From Clonostachys chloroleuca (taxonomy: Eukaryota > Ascomycota > Sordariomycetes > Hypocreales > Bionectriaceae): 64,000 nucleotides of DNA. Position numbers and translations under genes: made by a program. The stretch lies in the NCBI GenBank assembly GCA_037952775.1, contig JBANAY010000003.1:3472001-3536000 (forward strand). The letters run 5' to 3'. Shown here in pieces: positions 35,601-46,571 of the stretch; position 1 is the stretch's first letter; every line of letters begins with the position of its first letter. The notes beneath the pieces were generated by a model, which saw only the letters and a list, made by a program, of their open reading frames with translations, made no database searches and was not told where the DNA came from.

Positions 35601-36652
35601 ATGGCATCTCCAAAGCGCAGCCTTTCGCCTGAAGGCGAGAACCCAGAAACGAAGCGCTCTCGAACAGCTGAGCCCGAAATCAAACCATATCCTTCCGGCG
35701 AAGATGAGAGAATAGCCAGAATCACCCCGTCTAGCATAGACCCTGTGTCTCCAGCCATGACAGAACAAGCTTCATATGTATCAGCTACGCCCAGTCTTCA
35801 CTCCCAATCAAGACTTGCCCTCCAGCAATCCATAGCCAGGGTTCTTCAACATGATGGGTTCGATTCTGCCACGCCGGATTCTCTTGAAAGCTTCACGCAG
35901 CTTGTAGAAACTTGTGTGTACCATCTCCCCAGTGGCCTATTTGATAGCTTTTGACGCTGACCACTTCTGTAGACCTTGAATCACTCCTCAACACATCGAA
36001 AGAGCTAGCCTTGTCCTCACGACGCGATCATCCCACCCCAATGGATTTTGAAATGACACTCAAACGCTACAATATATCCACATCTTCCCTCAGACCACAT
36101 ATTAAACATCCGATGGTCAAACAGGACCTAAATCCTACTTATGGCGAACTTATCACCTTGGACGATGGCCCCTATACAACACTGCCCTTACTTGACGAAG
36201 AGTTAAGCGGAAAGCCCGATCGCCACGAGCGACCATATATTCCAAAGTCGTTTCCCGAGTTTCCGAGCAAGCACACCTACAAGTTCACGCCGCAGGATGA
36301 TATCAACGTCCGCGACTCGAAGAAAATCCGAGAGCAGGTGGCCAGAACAGCCCAGCAAGGAGAGGAGGCTTTGAGAGGGTTGGTTCGAGCATCCAAGATG
36401 CGAAAGCAGAAAGAAGTCAAGTCTCTAGTAGAGCGGGATTGCTACGGAAAGGAGCGCTTTCGCCTTTGGGAATCTACAATGAGACGCTTTATGACTGGTG
36501 AAGGCAATGGAGAGCGTACGGATGCCGGCGAAATTGCGGACCACAGCATGATTGTCAACAGCGACTCAGCTTTCTCAAGAAAAGACGTCACACGGCTAGG
36601 GAAGCGATCCAATCTGGCGGCGAAGAATACGGGCGTTCACCAAAGCACGTAA
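35601..36652 (+). CDS. TAF8: TFIID subunit TAF8
   Basis: Subunit of general transcription factor TFIID; pairs with TAF10 through a histone-fold-like domain. Exons: 35601-35913 and 35973-36652, 330 aa. The N-terminus is short and charged (KRSLSPEGENPETKRSR). A bromodomain-associated histone fold spans about residues 70-140 (LALQQSIARVLQHDGFDSATPDSLESFTQLVETYLE, then HPTPMDFEMTLKRYN), interrupted by the intron. The TAF8 C-terminal signature follows near residue 205-215: PEFPSKHTYKFTPQ. Splicing gives an in-frame join (GAA ACT T | AC CTT GAA). The tail is basic and not conserved. The domain pair is diagnostic of TAF8. Confidence 0.88.
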
Positions 36653-37744
36653 AGCCGTTTGTATTAATTAGAGAGTATAGAGGGGCTTGCATGTCTGCTT
36701 GCCCTTTTGCTATAGGATGCTATAAGAGCGCTGCATATGGACCAATGGTTTGGAGTTCTGGGGTTTCGTTTCGCTGATTTTGAGAACACAATCTACCTTA
36801 GGTAGTCTAGAGAGATCGGGTCCTCATAGGATGTATGCCTAGAAGGAAGGGGTTTGATAGCATCGGGGCTTTCGCAGGCAGAGCCGCAATATAGAAGACG
36901 CCCCGGATTGAAAATAATATACGGCGCACCTGACGTTAATGATGATTGACCTACCTTTGTACCTTATGCGTTATTGCAGCAACACTGGTAGTCCTGGCCC
37001 CCATGCTCCCAACAGGTATCCTGTGTGTGTCCATCGGCATGGCTTCATATTCACTCCAATAGATATTGTGGCCAAAAGCAGCAGCCATTGACTTTGCCTT
37101 TGCCATCTTTGGAGCATAGGTGACCCATCCTTCACGCAGTCAACACCAACGGGCAACAACAGGATCCTACGTTCAGCCTCTAATATGTAGGCACTGGGGC
37201 TTTCTTTAATTGAGAATCGAAATCAGCGAGAATAGCGATTAGTCGTGTCTTGTGTCTCCCTCATCACCAGAGGCATTGACTGCTCTGATAGAACTTTAGA
37301 GTACAATATCAAGAGTGTTGATGAATTACCATGCATGTCCACTAATTGGCCGTGGATCAATTCGACCTGACCTCAGGCAGGGCCACGACTCGCACTAGCC
37401 CTGGTTGGAGCAATGCATAAAAGTGTTATGGGGCCGGTGTGAGGGAAGTACCTTGCACAGGCCGCCAGAGTGGGAGGTTGTACCTACCAGGGCTATGAGG
37501 TACCTCTCTGTGGCGCTGCCCCTCCAGTGGTGAGGCTCAGGATGCGGTGGCCCTAATTTTTTGCCCACACAAAAAAAAATTCCACCCAAATCCCAATCGG
37601 CCAGGGAGCTGGGCCGAATCCGAGAGACCCTCTAATCCTGGACTTCGTTGTAGAGCTCAAAATTCTCCCTTCTCCTCCCCTCCCTGGACGACCGACGACG
37701 CAACCTTTTGATACCTCTGCATCGCTCTTCTCAGCTTTGTCACA
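36653..37744. other. Intergenic region, TAF8 to RACK1
   Basis: No gene is seen. It contains the TAF8 3' end, a GGTACC site at 37499-37504, an A9 run near 37569, and the RACK1 promoter with a pyrimidine-rich leader. Confidence 0.4.
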
Positions 37745-39250
37745 ATGGCCGAACAATTGATCCTCAAGGGCACTCTCGAGGGCCACGTAAGTTATTCCCA
37801 GCACTCCCCTTCCCTCAAAACAGGTCTGCCTGCATTCGACGCTGCGATTTGCATTTTGGATCCAACTCCAGGCCCTGTGCCCGGCATATCTTGGGCCCGT
37901 TGACCCTTGGCCACATGTATCTTCAAGTGCTAACACATACTGCAGAATGGCTGGGTCACCAGCCTGGCTACCTCCATGGAGAAGTAGGTTACTACCCAAG
38001 ACCGAGCCGATGTCCTTGCAGACCCCGATTCTAACCAACGCCTTTCAGCCCCAACATGCTGCTCTCCGCCAGCCGAGACAAGACTCTGATCATCTGGAAT
38101 CTTACCCGTGACGAGACCCAATACGGTTACCCCAAGCGATCCCTCAAGGGTCACTCTCACATCGTCTCTGACTGCGTATGTCTTGAACCTGAATTCTGCG
38201 AGGAGCATCCAGTATCAAATGTGATCGTGGGCTGATATTGGGAAACGCAATGCAGGTCATCTCCTCTGACGGCGCCTACGCTCTGTCTGCCTCTTGGGAC
38301 AAGACTCTGCGTCTCTGGGAGCTCGCCACCGGTACCACCACCCGCCGATTCGTTGGCCACAACAAGGACGTTCTTTCCGTCTCTTTCTCTGCCGACAACC
38401 GACAGATCGTCTCCGGATCCCGCGATAACTCTATCAAGCTCTGGAACACCCTCGGAGACTGCAAGTACACCATCACCGACAACGGCCACACTGAGTGGGT
38501 TTCTTGCGTCCGCTTCAGCCCTAACCCCCAGAACCCCGTCATTGTCTCCTCCGGCTGGGACAAGCTCGTCAAGGTGAGATTACTATGTCTTTCCAATTTC
38601 TCCTCCAGCGTACTATCAAATGATGTATTGCAAAATTCAAAGTATTTGCTACTTCAGAGCCTGTTTGGCAGGCCATGAGACAATCATTCACCAATTGCCC
38701 TGATTTTTGTTACCAACGCTTGGTTTTTTTACTCCTCTTCGTCCTCTTTACACGCCACATCTCGGTGAAGAGTTGTATGTGTCAGAAATTAACCATGTTC
38801 ACAGGTATGGGAGCTCAGCACCTGCAAGATCCAGACTGACCACATTGGCCACACTGGCTACATCAACACCGTCACCATCTCACCCGACGGCTCTCTCTGC
38901 GCCTCCGGTGGCAAGGACGGTACCACCATGCTCTGGGACCTCAACGAGTCCAAGCACCTCTACTCCCTGAACGCCAACGACGAGATCCACGCCCTCGTCT
39001 TCTCCCCCAACCGCTACTGGCTTTGCGCTGGCTTTGCGCTGCTACCTCCAGCAGCATCATCATCTTCGATCTTGAGAAGAAGTCCAGGGTTGATGAGCTT
39101 AAGCCCGAGTTCGCCTCCACCTCCACTGGCAACAAGAAGAGCCGGGAGCCCGAGTGTGTTTCTCTGGCCTGGTCTGCTGATGGCCAGACCCTGTTCGCCG
39201 GTTACACCGACAACATCATCCGTGCTTGGGGTGTCATGTCCAGGGCATAA
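37745..39250 (+). CDS. CPC2: RACK1 / Cpc2 (Asc1) WD40 ribosomal scaffold, 11-bp duplication in the last exon
   Basis: Seven-bladed WD40 beta-propeller bound to the 40S head; scaffold for signalling and cross-pathway control. Exons: 37745-37786, 37946-37983, 38049-38175, 38256-38573, 38805-39250. It starts [22 protein letters not shown], and blades show [36 protein letters not shown] and [13 protein letters not shown]. In blade six the frame is broken by a perfect tandem repeat of TGGCTTTGCGC (39019-39029 and 39030-39040). Removing one copy joins [21 protein letters not shown] and gives 319 aa, close to the normal ~316. As given, the last blade is lost. Intron 4 carries a U24-type snoRNA. A real null is possible but an assembly artefact is likelier. 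Confidence 0.93.
38612..38712 (+). ncRNA. SNR24: U24-type C/D box snoRNA in RACK1 intron 4
   Basis: C box ATGATGT (38620-38626), guide-like ATTTGCTAC (38644-38652), D' box CAGA (38655-38658), a GCCTG/CAGGC mini-hairpin, C' box TGAGAC (38676-38681) and D box CTGA (38700-38703). AGCGT (38607-38611) and ACGCT (38716-38720) can form an external stem. Yeast U24 lies in the intron of ASC1, the RACK1 orthologue, and has the same order, including the guide ATTTGCTACTTCAGA and a hairpin between D' and C'. U24 directs 2'-O-methylation of large-subunit rRNA. The ends are approximate. Confidence 0.85.
39019..39040 (+). repeat. 11-bp tandem duplication in RACK1
   Basis: Two perfect copies of TGGCTTTGCGC in direct contact. 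They shift the reading frame of the last RACK1 exon, and deleting one copy restores conserved sequence. Confidence 0.95.
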
Positions 39251-40030
39251 ATGCTCTAGGAAGGGTAAAGCAAATAAAGGTTGCGAAGGAAGGAGACTGG
39301 AAGCGACATGTAAAAAGCTGTCGTGGAGAGGCAGCAGTAGATCATGGTGGGGCGTCAATCGGCTGGCTTCCTCGTTTGGTCATTATTGAAGCACGGGCAT
39401 GGGGGAAGGTACATCAATCTGATGAGAACATGAAGCATTTGCAGGCTATTGGAAGCCTTCGAATGCACAGGACATCGTGTTGTTTCTTCTTCCAACGGGA
39501 ACTCGTACAGGTTTCAAAAATTTCATTTGTCCTCAAAGTACTCTTTCTGAATGGCAACTTTCAAAAACTGTAGTGTGATCGTCCCCAACCTACTACCACC
39601 ACCCTTGAAAGCAACTTAAATCCACGGGCAACTATCGCATAGTCGCCCATCCCAGGGCTCAGATCTGCAGACATAAATTCCTTCCCACGTCACGCCCTTT
39701 AACGCTATTAAACACTGACACCAATTCGACTCGTCGGATTACCAGGGAAAAATTTTTGACTTCTACTTCTTTCGTCGCTGACTTTTACAGCAACTCGATT
39801 CCGAATCACGGTAGCGTGACCAAAGAACTAATATGTACATGATCGCAAATAGTTCCACCTCAATGGTCAAATCAGGCAAGCTTCATGAGTTGATACCAGA
39901 GACGCGCTATCGATGGGCAGACACTCTCATCTCGCCTGCCCTCTGTCTCTTTCACCCGCTGCGCTCCCCTCGCGATAGATTGATATAGATAAACGTGGGC
40001 GAAGCGATCAAGCTTGCCGCATGTACTAAT
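39251..40030. other. Convergent intergenic region, RACK1 / Ost3
   Basis: No gene is seen in about 780 bp; it should contain the two 3' untranslated regions. Confidence 0.4.
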
Positions 40031-41188
40031 CTACATGAAGGGGGGCAGGGAGAAGGGGTAGCCGCCATTCTTGATACGGAAGATGCTGAGCAAAAAGCTA
40101 TAAAGAATGAATAACACACCTCCCCAAGCCAGAACTGCTACCTGCTGGGTACGATAATCAGCAATCCGGGGGACCTTGACCGCCAAGGAAATAGCACAGA
40201 AGGCAAGGGTCCCGTCTGTCGAACATGTTAGTATCCTACATGATGAGAGGAACAATGGAGCAACAACTTACAGATCGCAGCAATGACCTGCGTCTCCAAC
40301 CCAAACTGACTTTGGAAGCTTCCTGCAAAGTAGCTGATGCCGCCCTTTCCATCCCCAGCAATGTAAGGAACCTTGCGGATGTGATTAAACATGTGGCCAC
40401 TAGTGAATACTAGAATCAAAATCAGGCTGATAGAGGCCCAGACATTGCGGCTCTGAACAATTGGCAAGAGGTACGGCGATGCCGTCACCAACAGACTAAT
40501 TCCACCAGCGAAAATACCAACACCCATGATCCATGCTGTCCAATTGATAGGGCGCTTGATCGGGGGATGAGGGCGGTCGGGAAGTTGTCGTGCCAGCCAA
40601 GCTTGTACGTGCTCCGCGCTGGGGGGACTGAGGAAAATTAGCTGAATTCTATAATTGCGGAAATCTGCGATCTAACCCAGCTGTGAAGTCATATCGAATT
40701 GGGTCAGGCGAAGCGACAGCATGAGGACCCTCGGTGGGAGGAAAGAAGAGAAGGACCGGAGCAGTTTGTAGACCAAGCTATCAAGCATGTCAGCGTTCAT
40801 GTCCACGGTCCAATTGACTTGAGAGGTTCGTTTTTACCGAAATAAAGATATCTCTGCCGTCAGCGAAGTCAAGGACACCAAAAAGCGTTCGAGACTTGCC
40901 CGCCTTGTCTCCTTTGACCCAGCTCTTGGCGAGAATATCGAATTCGGGTTGGAAGGATTGGCAGAGTTGGCAACCAAAGCGTGCGTCCATGGCAGTCAGC
41001 AGCACTGCCGCACTGTAGTCCCGCGGTGCAGTCGTCCATGATCCGTAGCTAGAAGTGGCGAGCTTCACTGGCGAGGAGCTTAAAGACTTGGCGTGGAACT
41101 CGTCGAATCGGCCGGTGGGAGTCTTTTTGGCAGCAAACGAGCCGGCAAGTAGCAGGCTCGCCGATAGCAAGGACGAAAGCAGCCTCAT
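40031..41188 (-). CDS. OST3: Oligosaccharyltransferase subunit Ost3/Ost6
   Basis: ER membrane subunit of the N-glycosylation complex; its lumenal thioredoxin fold forms transient disulfides with acceptor proteins. Exons: 41188-40838, 40777-40677, 40627-40272, 40215-40031; 330 aa. The start at 41188 gives a signal peptide (MRLLSSLLSASLLLAGSFAA). The thioredoxin-like domain (about residues 25-165) contains the redox motif CQLC in DARFGCQLCQSFQPEFD. Four membrane helices follow: around WTAWIMGVGIFAGGISLLV, VWASISLILILVFTSGHMF, the segment ending AIYGTLAFCAISLAV, and VAVLAWGGVLFILYSFLL. GHMFNHIRKVPYI is a family hallmark. The gene shares a short divergent promoter with the coiled-coil gene. Fungi such as this often have one gene for both Ost3 and Ost6 roles. 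Confidence 0.93.
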
Positions 41189-41675
41189 TATCACCGTCAC
41201 CCTCCTATGAATTGGTTGTCGAGAAGGTGATGTATTGTGTCAAACGAGCGTGGAAGTTCAACTGCTTGCTGGGTAGGAGCTTGCCATAAACGTGTTCCTT
41301 CCCTAAAGAATTACGTAAGGGGGTTAGTCAGCCCCGGAGTCTCGGCGCTTACGTAAAGACGACAGCAATGCCCGCTAGTCCCAAAGTAGGAGTATGTTTA
41401 CGCAGTCACAAAACAAGGGCACATTCTTCGACCTCCGCAACTTCTAATGATGCTCTAACCACAGAGATATATTATTCACGGCTTGGCAGCAGAGCAAACG
41501 CGGCAGAACACTTCAGGAGGGCCTGCACCCGACGCAGTTCGGTTCACTTCTTAACATTCTGATCGTCCATAAATCACCACCCTAAACGCGAGATTGAGAC
41601 AGTGAGCAGTGCTTCTGCTACTCAGTCTATTTGGGCATTGTCCTATACTCTTCCTGGGGAGGTTGCATCTTCATC
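41189..41675. other. Divergent promoter region, Ost3 / coiled-coil gene
   Basis: 487 bp between divergent start codons; no gene is seen. It presumably serves both promoters. Confidence 0.45.
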
Positions 41676-43446
41676 ATGGCCGAAAGTCCCGTCCAGGTTA
41701 GTTGCGCGCTCACTGAAATGGCTGGCTAAATTGAACATATTGGCTCACAAATACAGCGAGTCACTCGCCTTCACGATCTCAATTTATCACATCAAAACAA
41801 CCTTCACCAGACCGATCTTGTCCATCGCGATGAAGATTTTCGTCGCCTCAAGCTGCGCCTTCTTGCTGTGCGAGACGAGAATGCCGTCCTCAGAGACCAG
41901 CTAGCGCAGAAGGATTCGCAAACCCAAAGGCTTACGCGCCAGTACAACCGACTCTCTGGCAATCTAGGCAACGGCCAGGAAAAGACTCGTGCACAGGAGG
42001 CTAAGATCAAGAAGCAGGCTACGGAAATTGGCAATCTCAAGGTGAGGGGAGTGCTCTTGAAGTCGCGGGATCCTTTGTTGACAATAGCAAATTCCAGGCT
42101 GAAATCGACTCTCTCGGTAGTTCGGTCCAAGACTCAACCAAATTGTTGCAGGAAAAACTTGCTCTTTCAAGGGAGCTGGATCGCATTCGGCCAGAGCTAG
42201 ACCATATCCAATCACAACTCGCTCATCACCAGTCTGTTGTTGCTGAAAAACACGATTTACAACGCCAGCTTGACAGTCTGGAGGTGGAGCTCGAACAAGA
42301 GAAACGCGCACGAAAGAAAACGCAAGACCGAGAGACCAAATCGATGACAGATGAACTTCGTTCAAGAGCAGAGGAGGCTGAAAAACGGCTACTTGCAGAG
42401 AAGGAGAGCCAAGGAAAACTGAAGCGACAACATGAAAGTGAGCTAGCAGAGGCGCGTGGTCAACAAGAACGACTTGAAGAGCGTATATCAACAATGAAAT
42501 TGAAACTTAAGGGGCTTCAGGCAGAATTGAAGGAAACAAAGCTTGAGCTTGACCGATGCCAGACCGCTTTAGCCAAGTCCCATGTCTCTCGGGAAAAGTT
42601 ATCCAAGGCCACAGCTTCAAATGCTCAGCTGAACCGGAAGCGCAGGGTTGAAGAGTCAAGTCTGGGAGAGATCACGATCCAGACACCCGGAAATGAAAAT
42701 GCCCTGGAGAAGCGACAGGCAAAGAAGCGAGGTGTCGAGAAGACCACAATGGTCGAGAAGTCAACATTTTCCATTACGCCCTTTTTAAATCGAAGCAAGG
42801 ATGGATCAGAAGAGTCACTTCTTGCCGATGAAACTGTATGCCCGGTACACGAACAATCTACCCCCTGGTAGCCGAGATACAAATCGAGAAAGCGTCTGGC
42901 CCTACAGACAACGACGTACTGGAAGGCGCAGACCCGGTCGACGCCCCAGGACCGAAAATTGCAGCAAATATCTCTGCATCTTCCGAGACGCGAAAGCCCA
43001 GAGGCCGACCGAGGGCGAAGCCGCTAGGCGAAGCTGCTCCATCAAGGAAGAACCTGGCTCCAGTTATTGAGCAAGACGCCGAGGCCAGTGACGCTCTGCC
43101 TGTGGTAGTTCCATTCGTAGACAACCAAGAGAATATGGTATCCGTCAAATCTAAGTCACTAGGCATCAAGTCTCGGCAACTGTCGAAGATTCAGGAAACC
43201 GCTCGCGTCACATCCACGATGGGTGAAGCCAAGAAGAGAAAGCGGAAGCTCCTCGGAGCTGGCAATGGGACAATTATGGAAGACGATGGCGAGGCCGAGG
43301 CTGTAGCACGACCCACGCAGAAGGTTCAACATGGCCAAGTTCGCAAGCGGGCTCCGCTTGGGGGGGTCAAGAATGCGTTTGCTGGCAGTAGCTTCTCGCC
43401 TCTCAAGCGAGACAAGCGAGGTGTCCACGCCAGCTTTTTGGCATGA
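41676..43446 (+). CDS. Long coiled-coil protein with AT-hook-like motif, one apparent frameshift
   Basis: I do not recognise the family with certainty. Exons: 41676-41696, 41757-42041, 42098-43446; about 551 aa with one base restored. Residues about 15-290 are almost continuous charged heptads (LRLLAVRDENAVLRDQLAQK..., LDSLEVELEQEKRARKKTQD). A region with EITIQTPGNENALEKRQAKK and STFSITPFLNRSK follows. The tail is basic, with an AT-hook-like RKPRGRPRAKP and a closing RAPLGGVKNAFAGSSFSPLK. The frame breaks at five C (42861-42865), after CPVHEQSTP; one more C continues into LVAEIQIEKASGP. A 36-nt GT-AG intron could span the same place but is too short and does not give the right frame. The layout resembles fungal kinetochore or monopolin (Lrs4/Mde4) proteins; that is a guess. 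Confidence 0.65.
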
Positions 43447-43956
43447 TGGGATACTAAATGTGATGTATCACGATTTAGGCTAGGGTTGGGGTACAGGATA
43501 TGGCGGCGTTTGGGCTTTACTGGTTTTATTGGCTTTGGGATTTCAGGTTTGGTTTGTTTAGGTACTCGGTCTGTGATGTTTATGTTCAGCATCGCATTGG
43601 CATGCTTTATGTCATGAATTGATCATGTTTATCAACATTACGAAGGCAACATCATTTGTGTCACGGAGGTTGATAACCTCAAGAGAACCGTAATTTCAGG
43701 CCTTAACGTGATAAATATATCTAAATGTCCAGTTCGTAGGTAAGTTAATCAACAACCAAAGAAGTTATTTGCTACCACAATAACCCAACAGCCATACCGC
43801 TAAGTGCCGTTGTTGAAGGAGACGGAGCAAGTTGGGAGGGTCCGAGCATGTCTAGGGTAGCTCAGGTTATTGGTACTATAAGTGGAGTGCGGTTGAGATT
43901 GGATTTCCATGTTCTCTTTTTCATCCAAGCACTACGAATTCAATTAAAGTGAGGAA
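43447..43956. other. Intergenic region upstream of MRM2
   Basis: No gene is seen. It holds the 3' end of the coiled-coil gene and the MRM2 promoter; A/T-rich in its middle. Confidence 0.4.
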
Positions 43957-45381
43957 ATGAAGGTGCTCACAGCCTTCTCAAGGAGAGTAAACCTGTATAC
44001 AGGAGCAGGGCGTTGCTTTGCGACTCAGAGTTCCTTGACTCGCACACATCAACTTCAGCGTCAATCCTCTTCATCATCCAATTCAAGATGGAAGCAAAGA
44101 CAAGGGCGCGACCCATATGCAAGAGATGCTCGGTTGCAAGGACTGAAGAGTAGAGCTGCGTTTAAACTCCTGGAGGCAAGTCTTGCTTGCCATAGAAACC
44201 ACCGAGAATCCCCAAAAGGTCCACCGAGAGCCCGGCTAACATAACTTTACTTGTCCTCACCAATAGATATGCGCAGGCCACAAGATTTTCAAGCGCGGGC
44301 AAACCGTGGTAGACCTGGCAAGCTGATGAAACTAGACAAGAGACCCCGACATAAGTCCATGTCTGACAGTCCGTTTCAATTATAGGGATTCGCGCCAGGC
44401 AGCTGGTCACAGGTTGCATTAGAACTCACAAAGCCGGATGGTTTAATAGTTGGGATTGATCTTCTCCCCGCACAGCCTCCTAAAGGTGTGACCACATTCC
44501 AAGGGGACTTTCTCTCCCCTATGGTACAAAAACTCGTCAAAGACTGCATCCTTGAAATGCAAAATCGGCGAGAACTGTCCCGCCTCAAGTCCGAACCCAA
44601 AGCCGAGAAGAAGAGCAAGAAGGATGGAGTACCCGAAGAGTCCCAGACAGTCGCCGAGTCTGACAAAAAGAAGAAGATGAAGAAAGAGGACGAGCAGCCG
44701 CTAGAAGACGCTAGGCAGCATAACCTTGAGCCACAGAGCTACATTGACATGGAGCGGCAAGCCAGCCATGTTGAAACCGAGGGACAAGGAAAATCACACC
44801 ATGGACCGGGATCGATGAACATGGTTGATGTATGTTAATTATCGGTTGCTGCCCCAGACCCAAAACTGCTCGCTAACTGTATTCAAGGTGGTTCTGAGCG
44901 ACATGTCAGCACCCTGGCAACAAACATCTGGTTATAATGTGAACACCTTGAGTAATCCATATCATAGGTTAATGAACACGAGTGGCATCCCTTTTCACGA
45001 CCATGCTCGTAGTCTGGTGGGTTCCTTCATTGAGTGCTTTGACAAAACAATCAGAGCCATACCGCAAACAAGCTTGTTGATAACTGACGGAGAATCGCCA
45101 AATCAGGATCTTTGCAATGCCGCCCTCGATTTCGCAAGTGACACTCTGAAACCTGGTGGGCACTTTGTCTGCAAAGTTTACGTAGGACGAGGAGACCAAG
45201 ATTTCGAGCAGAGGGTCCGACTGCTCTTTTGCAAGGTTCACAGAGTCAAGCCAAAATCATCAAGAAGCGTGAGTTTCCATCCTCGATTTTGGCCCCTTTG
45301 ACCCCAGCTTACACGAAATAGGAAAGCAGGGAGGTATACCTAATCGGGTTGCAGAGAAAAGGGAATAGAGTGGTCAAGTAA
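43957..45381 (+). CDS. MRM2: Mitochondrial 21S rRNA (uridine-2'-O) methyltransferase, FtsJ/RrmJ type
   Basis: SAM-dependent 2'-O-methyltransferase acting on the peptidyl-transferase region of mitochondrial large-subunit rRNA. Exons: 43957-44175, 44267-44317, 44386-44829, 44888-45016, 45107-45268, 45322-45381; 354 aa. All five introns are phase 0. Introns 1 and 2 appear to use GC donors (G|GCAAGT and G|GCAAGC), since only these joins give [40 protein letters not shown], which holds the K of the catalytic tetrad and the SAM motif I. Later marks: VVLSDMSAPW (catalytic Asp), FASDTLKPGGHFVCKVY (catalytic Lys) and ESREVYLIGLQRK. A Lys/Glu-rich insert of about 80 residues separates motif I from the middle of the domain. 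The N-terminus (MKVLTAFSRRVNLYTGAGRC) is a mitochondrial presequence. Confidence 0.9.
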
Positions 45382-45631
45382 TATGTATGTCTCCAAAGAT
45401 TTAGACTCAACTCACGTATACGACATGGGCACATTGATCGAACAGCAACCAAGTCAAGTATCAGTCAATTGACGTGAAAGTAAAATTTCTGAATGTTTCA
45501 ATACCGAGTTACTCCAGTTCCAATGCCTGATTTTACCGATTGCACGACTACTTGGTACTATTATCATGACGCTATCAGTTCCCAAGACAAAGCTAGCCCC
45601 AGGCAGTCCTTTTTCCATCAAGGTCCATTCC
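45382..45631. other. Convergent intergenic region, MRM2 / eL18
   Basis: 250 bp with no gene; 3' regions of two convergent genes. Confidence 0.4.
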
Positions 45632-46571
45632 TTAGACCTTGAAACCACGAGATCGTCTGCGACCACGAGCACGCTCGAACTTGCGACCCTTGGACTCAAC
45701 GTAGGGTTTCTGGAGAAAATGTGAGTATTATAGCAATCTAGAAGCAAAACACCGCAGGCCAACGAGGGTTCTCGGTGGAGAGAAGAGTCTACCTTGTTCT
45801 TGTGGGGACCCATGCCAAAGTGCTTGACGGCCTCACGGGCGTTCTTGGGACCACGGAGGGTCAGGGTGTTGGCACCAGTGGGGGCACGGAGAGCGAGCTG
45901 GTCCAGGGTGATGGCCTCACCACCGGCGGCAACAATGCGAGCACGGGCAGTGGCGGTGAATCGCAGGGCGGCGACGGTCAGCTTTGGGACGGTGAGGAGA
46001 CGGTTGTCGTCAGTAATGGTGCCGACAACAACAACGGTGCGCTTCTCCTCCTTGGCAGTGTTGGCAACGATGCGGGACAGAGAGACGGGAGGGCGGTTAA
46101 TCTTGGACATGAACAGACGTCGAAGAATGACCTTGTTAAAGCTCGAGTCGGTACGGCCTGCAATTCATCGCGTTGCCACGGTTAGCGAGTCCCCCCAATA
46201 TTTCGCTTGTTTCGAACCCGATTGCTTGTCATGCACAACCTTTATTTGATGGTTGGGATTGGAGATTGACTTACGAGACAGGAAGCGGTAGAGCTTCACC
46301 AGGAGCTTGAGGTAGACATTGTCGCTCTTGGGGGCCTGGCGGTGAGTGCCCTTAACGTGGTGGCGGTTGAGATCGATACCTGTAGGGTGAATATAACCGT
46401 CAGCCATTGGGTTCAATATATGCTCAACATAGGCAGCTCAGGTCTCGCGGAGAGAAATATCTCCCCACGGACGGCGCCATGGCGCAGGAATCAAGAAAGA
46501 CCCTATTCAGGTGCTCTCTAGATTCCCACTCGCATACGGCAGGCTGATGAAAAGACGGTTCACGTACCCAT
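45632..46571 (-). CDS. RPL18: Cytosolic 60S ribosomal protein eL18
   Basis: Structural protein of the 60S subunit. Exons: 46571-46568 (ATG plus one G), 46379-46275, 46157-45793, 45709-45632; 183 aa. The first exon is four bases long, and splicing the 188-nt first intron gives [20 protein letters not shown], the canonical start. An in-frame ATG in the intron (MADGYIHPT...) is therefore not used. Diagnostic segments: [57 protein letters not shown], and the basic tail [11 protein letters not shown] tiny first exon followed by a longer intron is a common fungal ribosomal protein gene layout and often carries regulatory elements. Confidence 0.96.

Noticed and set aside
42836..42871. A 36-nt GT-AG intron in the coiled-coil gene instead of a frameshift
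   Set aside because: Too short for splicing, and the resulting frame does not join the conserved-looking downstream frame.
45775..46249. Plus-strand Gly/Thr-rich frames
   Set aside because: Antisense to eL18, which is well supported by conservation.
46388..46407. In-frame ATG (MADGYIHPT) as the eL18 start
   Set aside because: The upstream ATG plus a 188-nt intron gives the canonical MGIDLNRHH start; this ATG lies within the intron.
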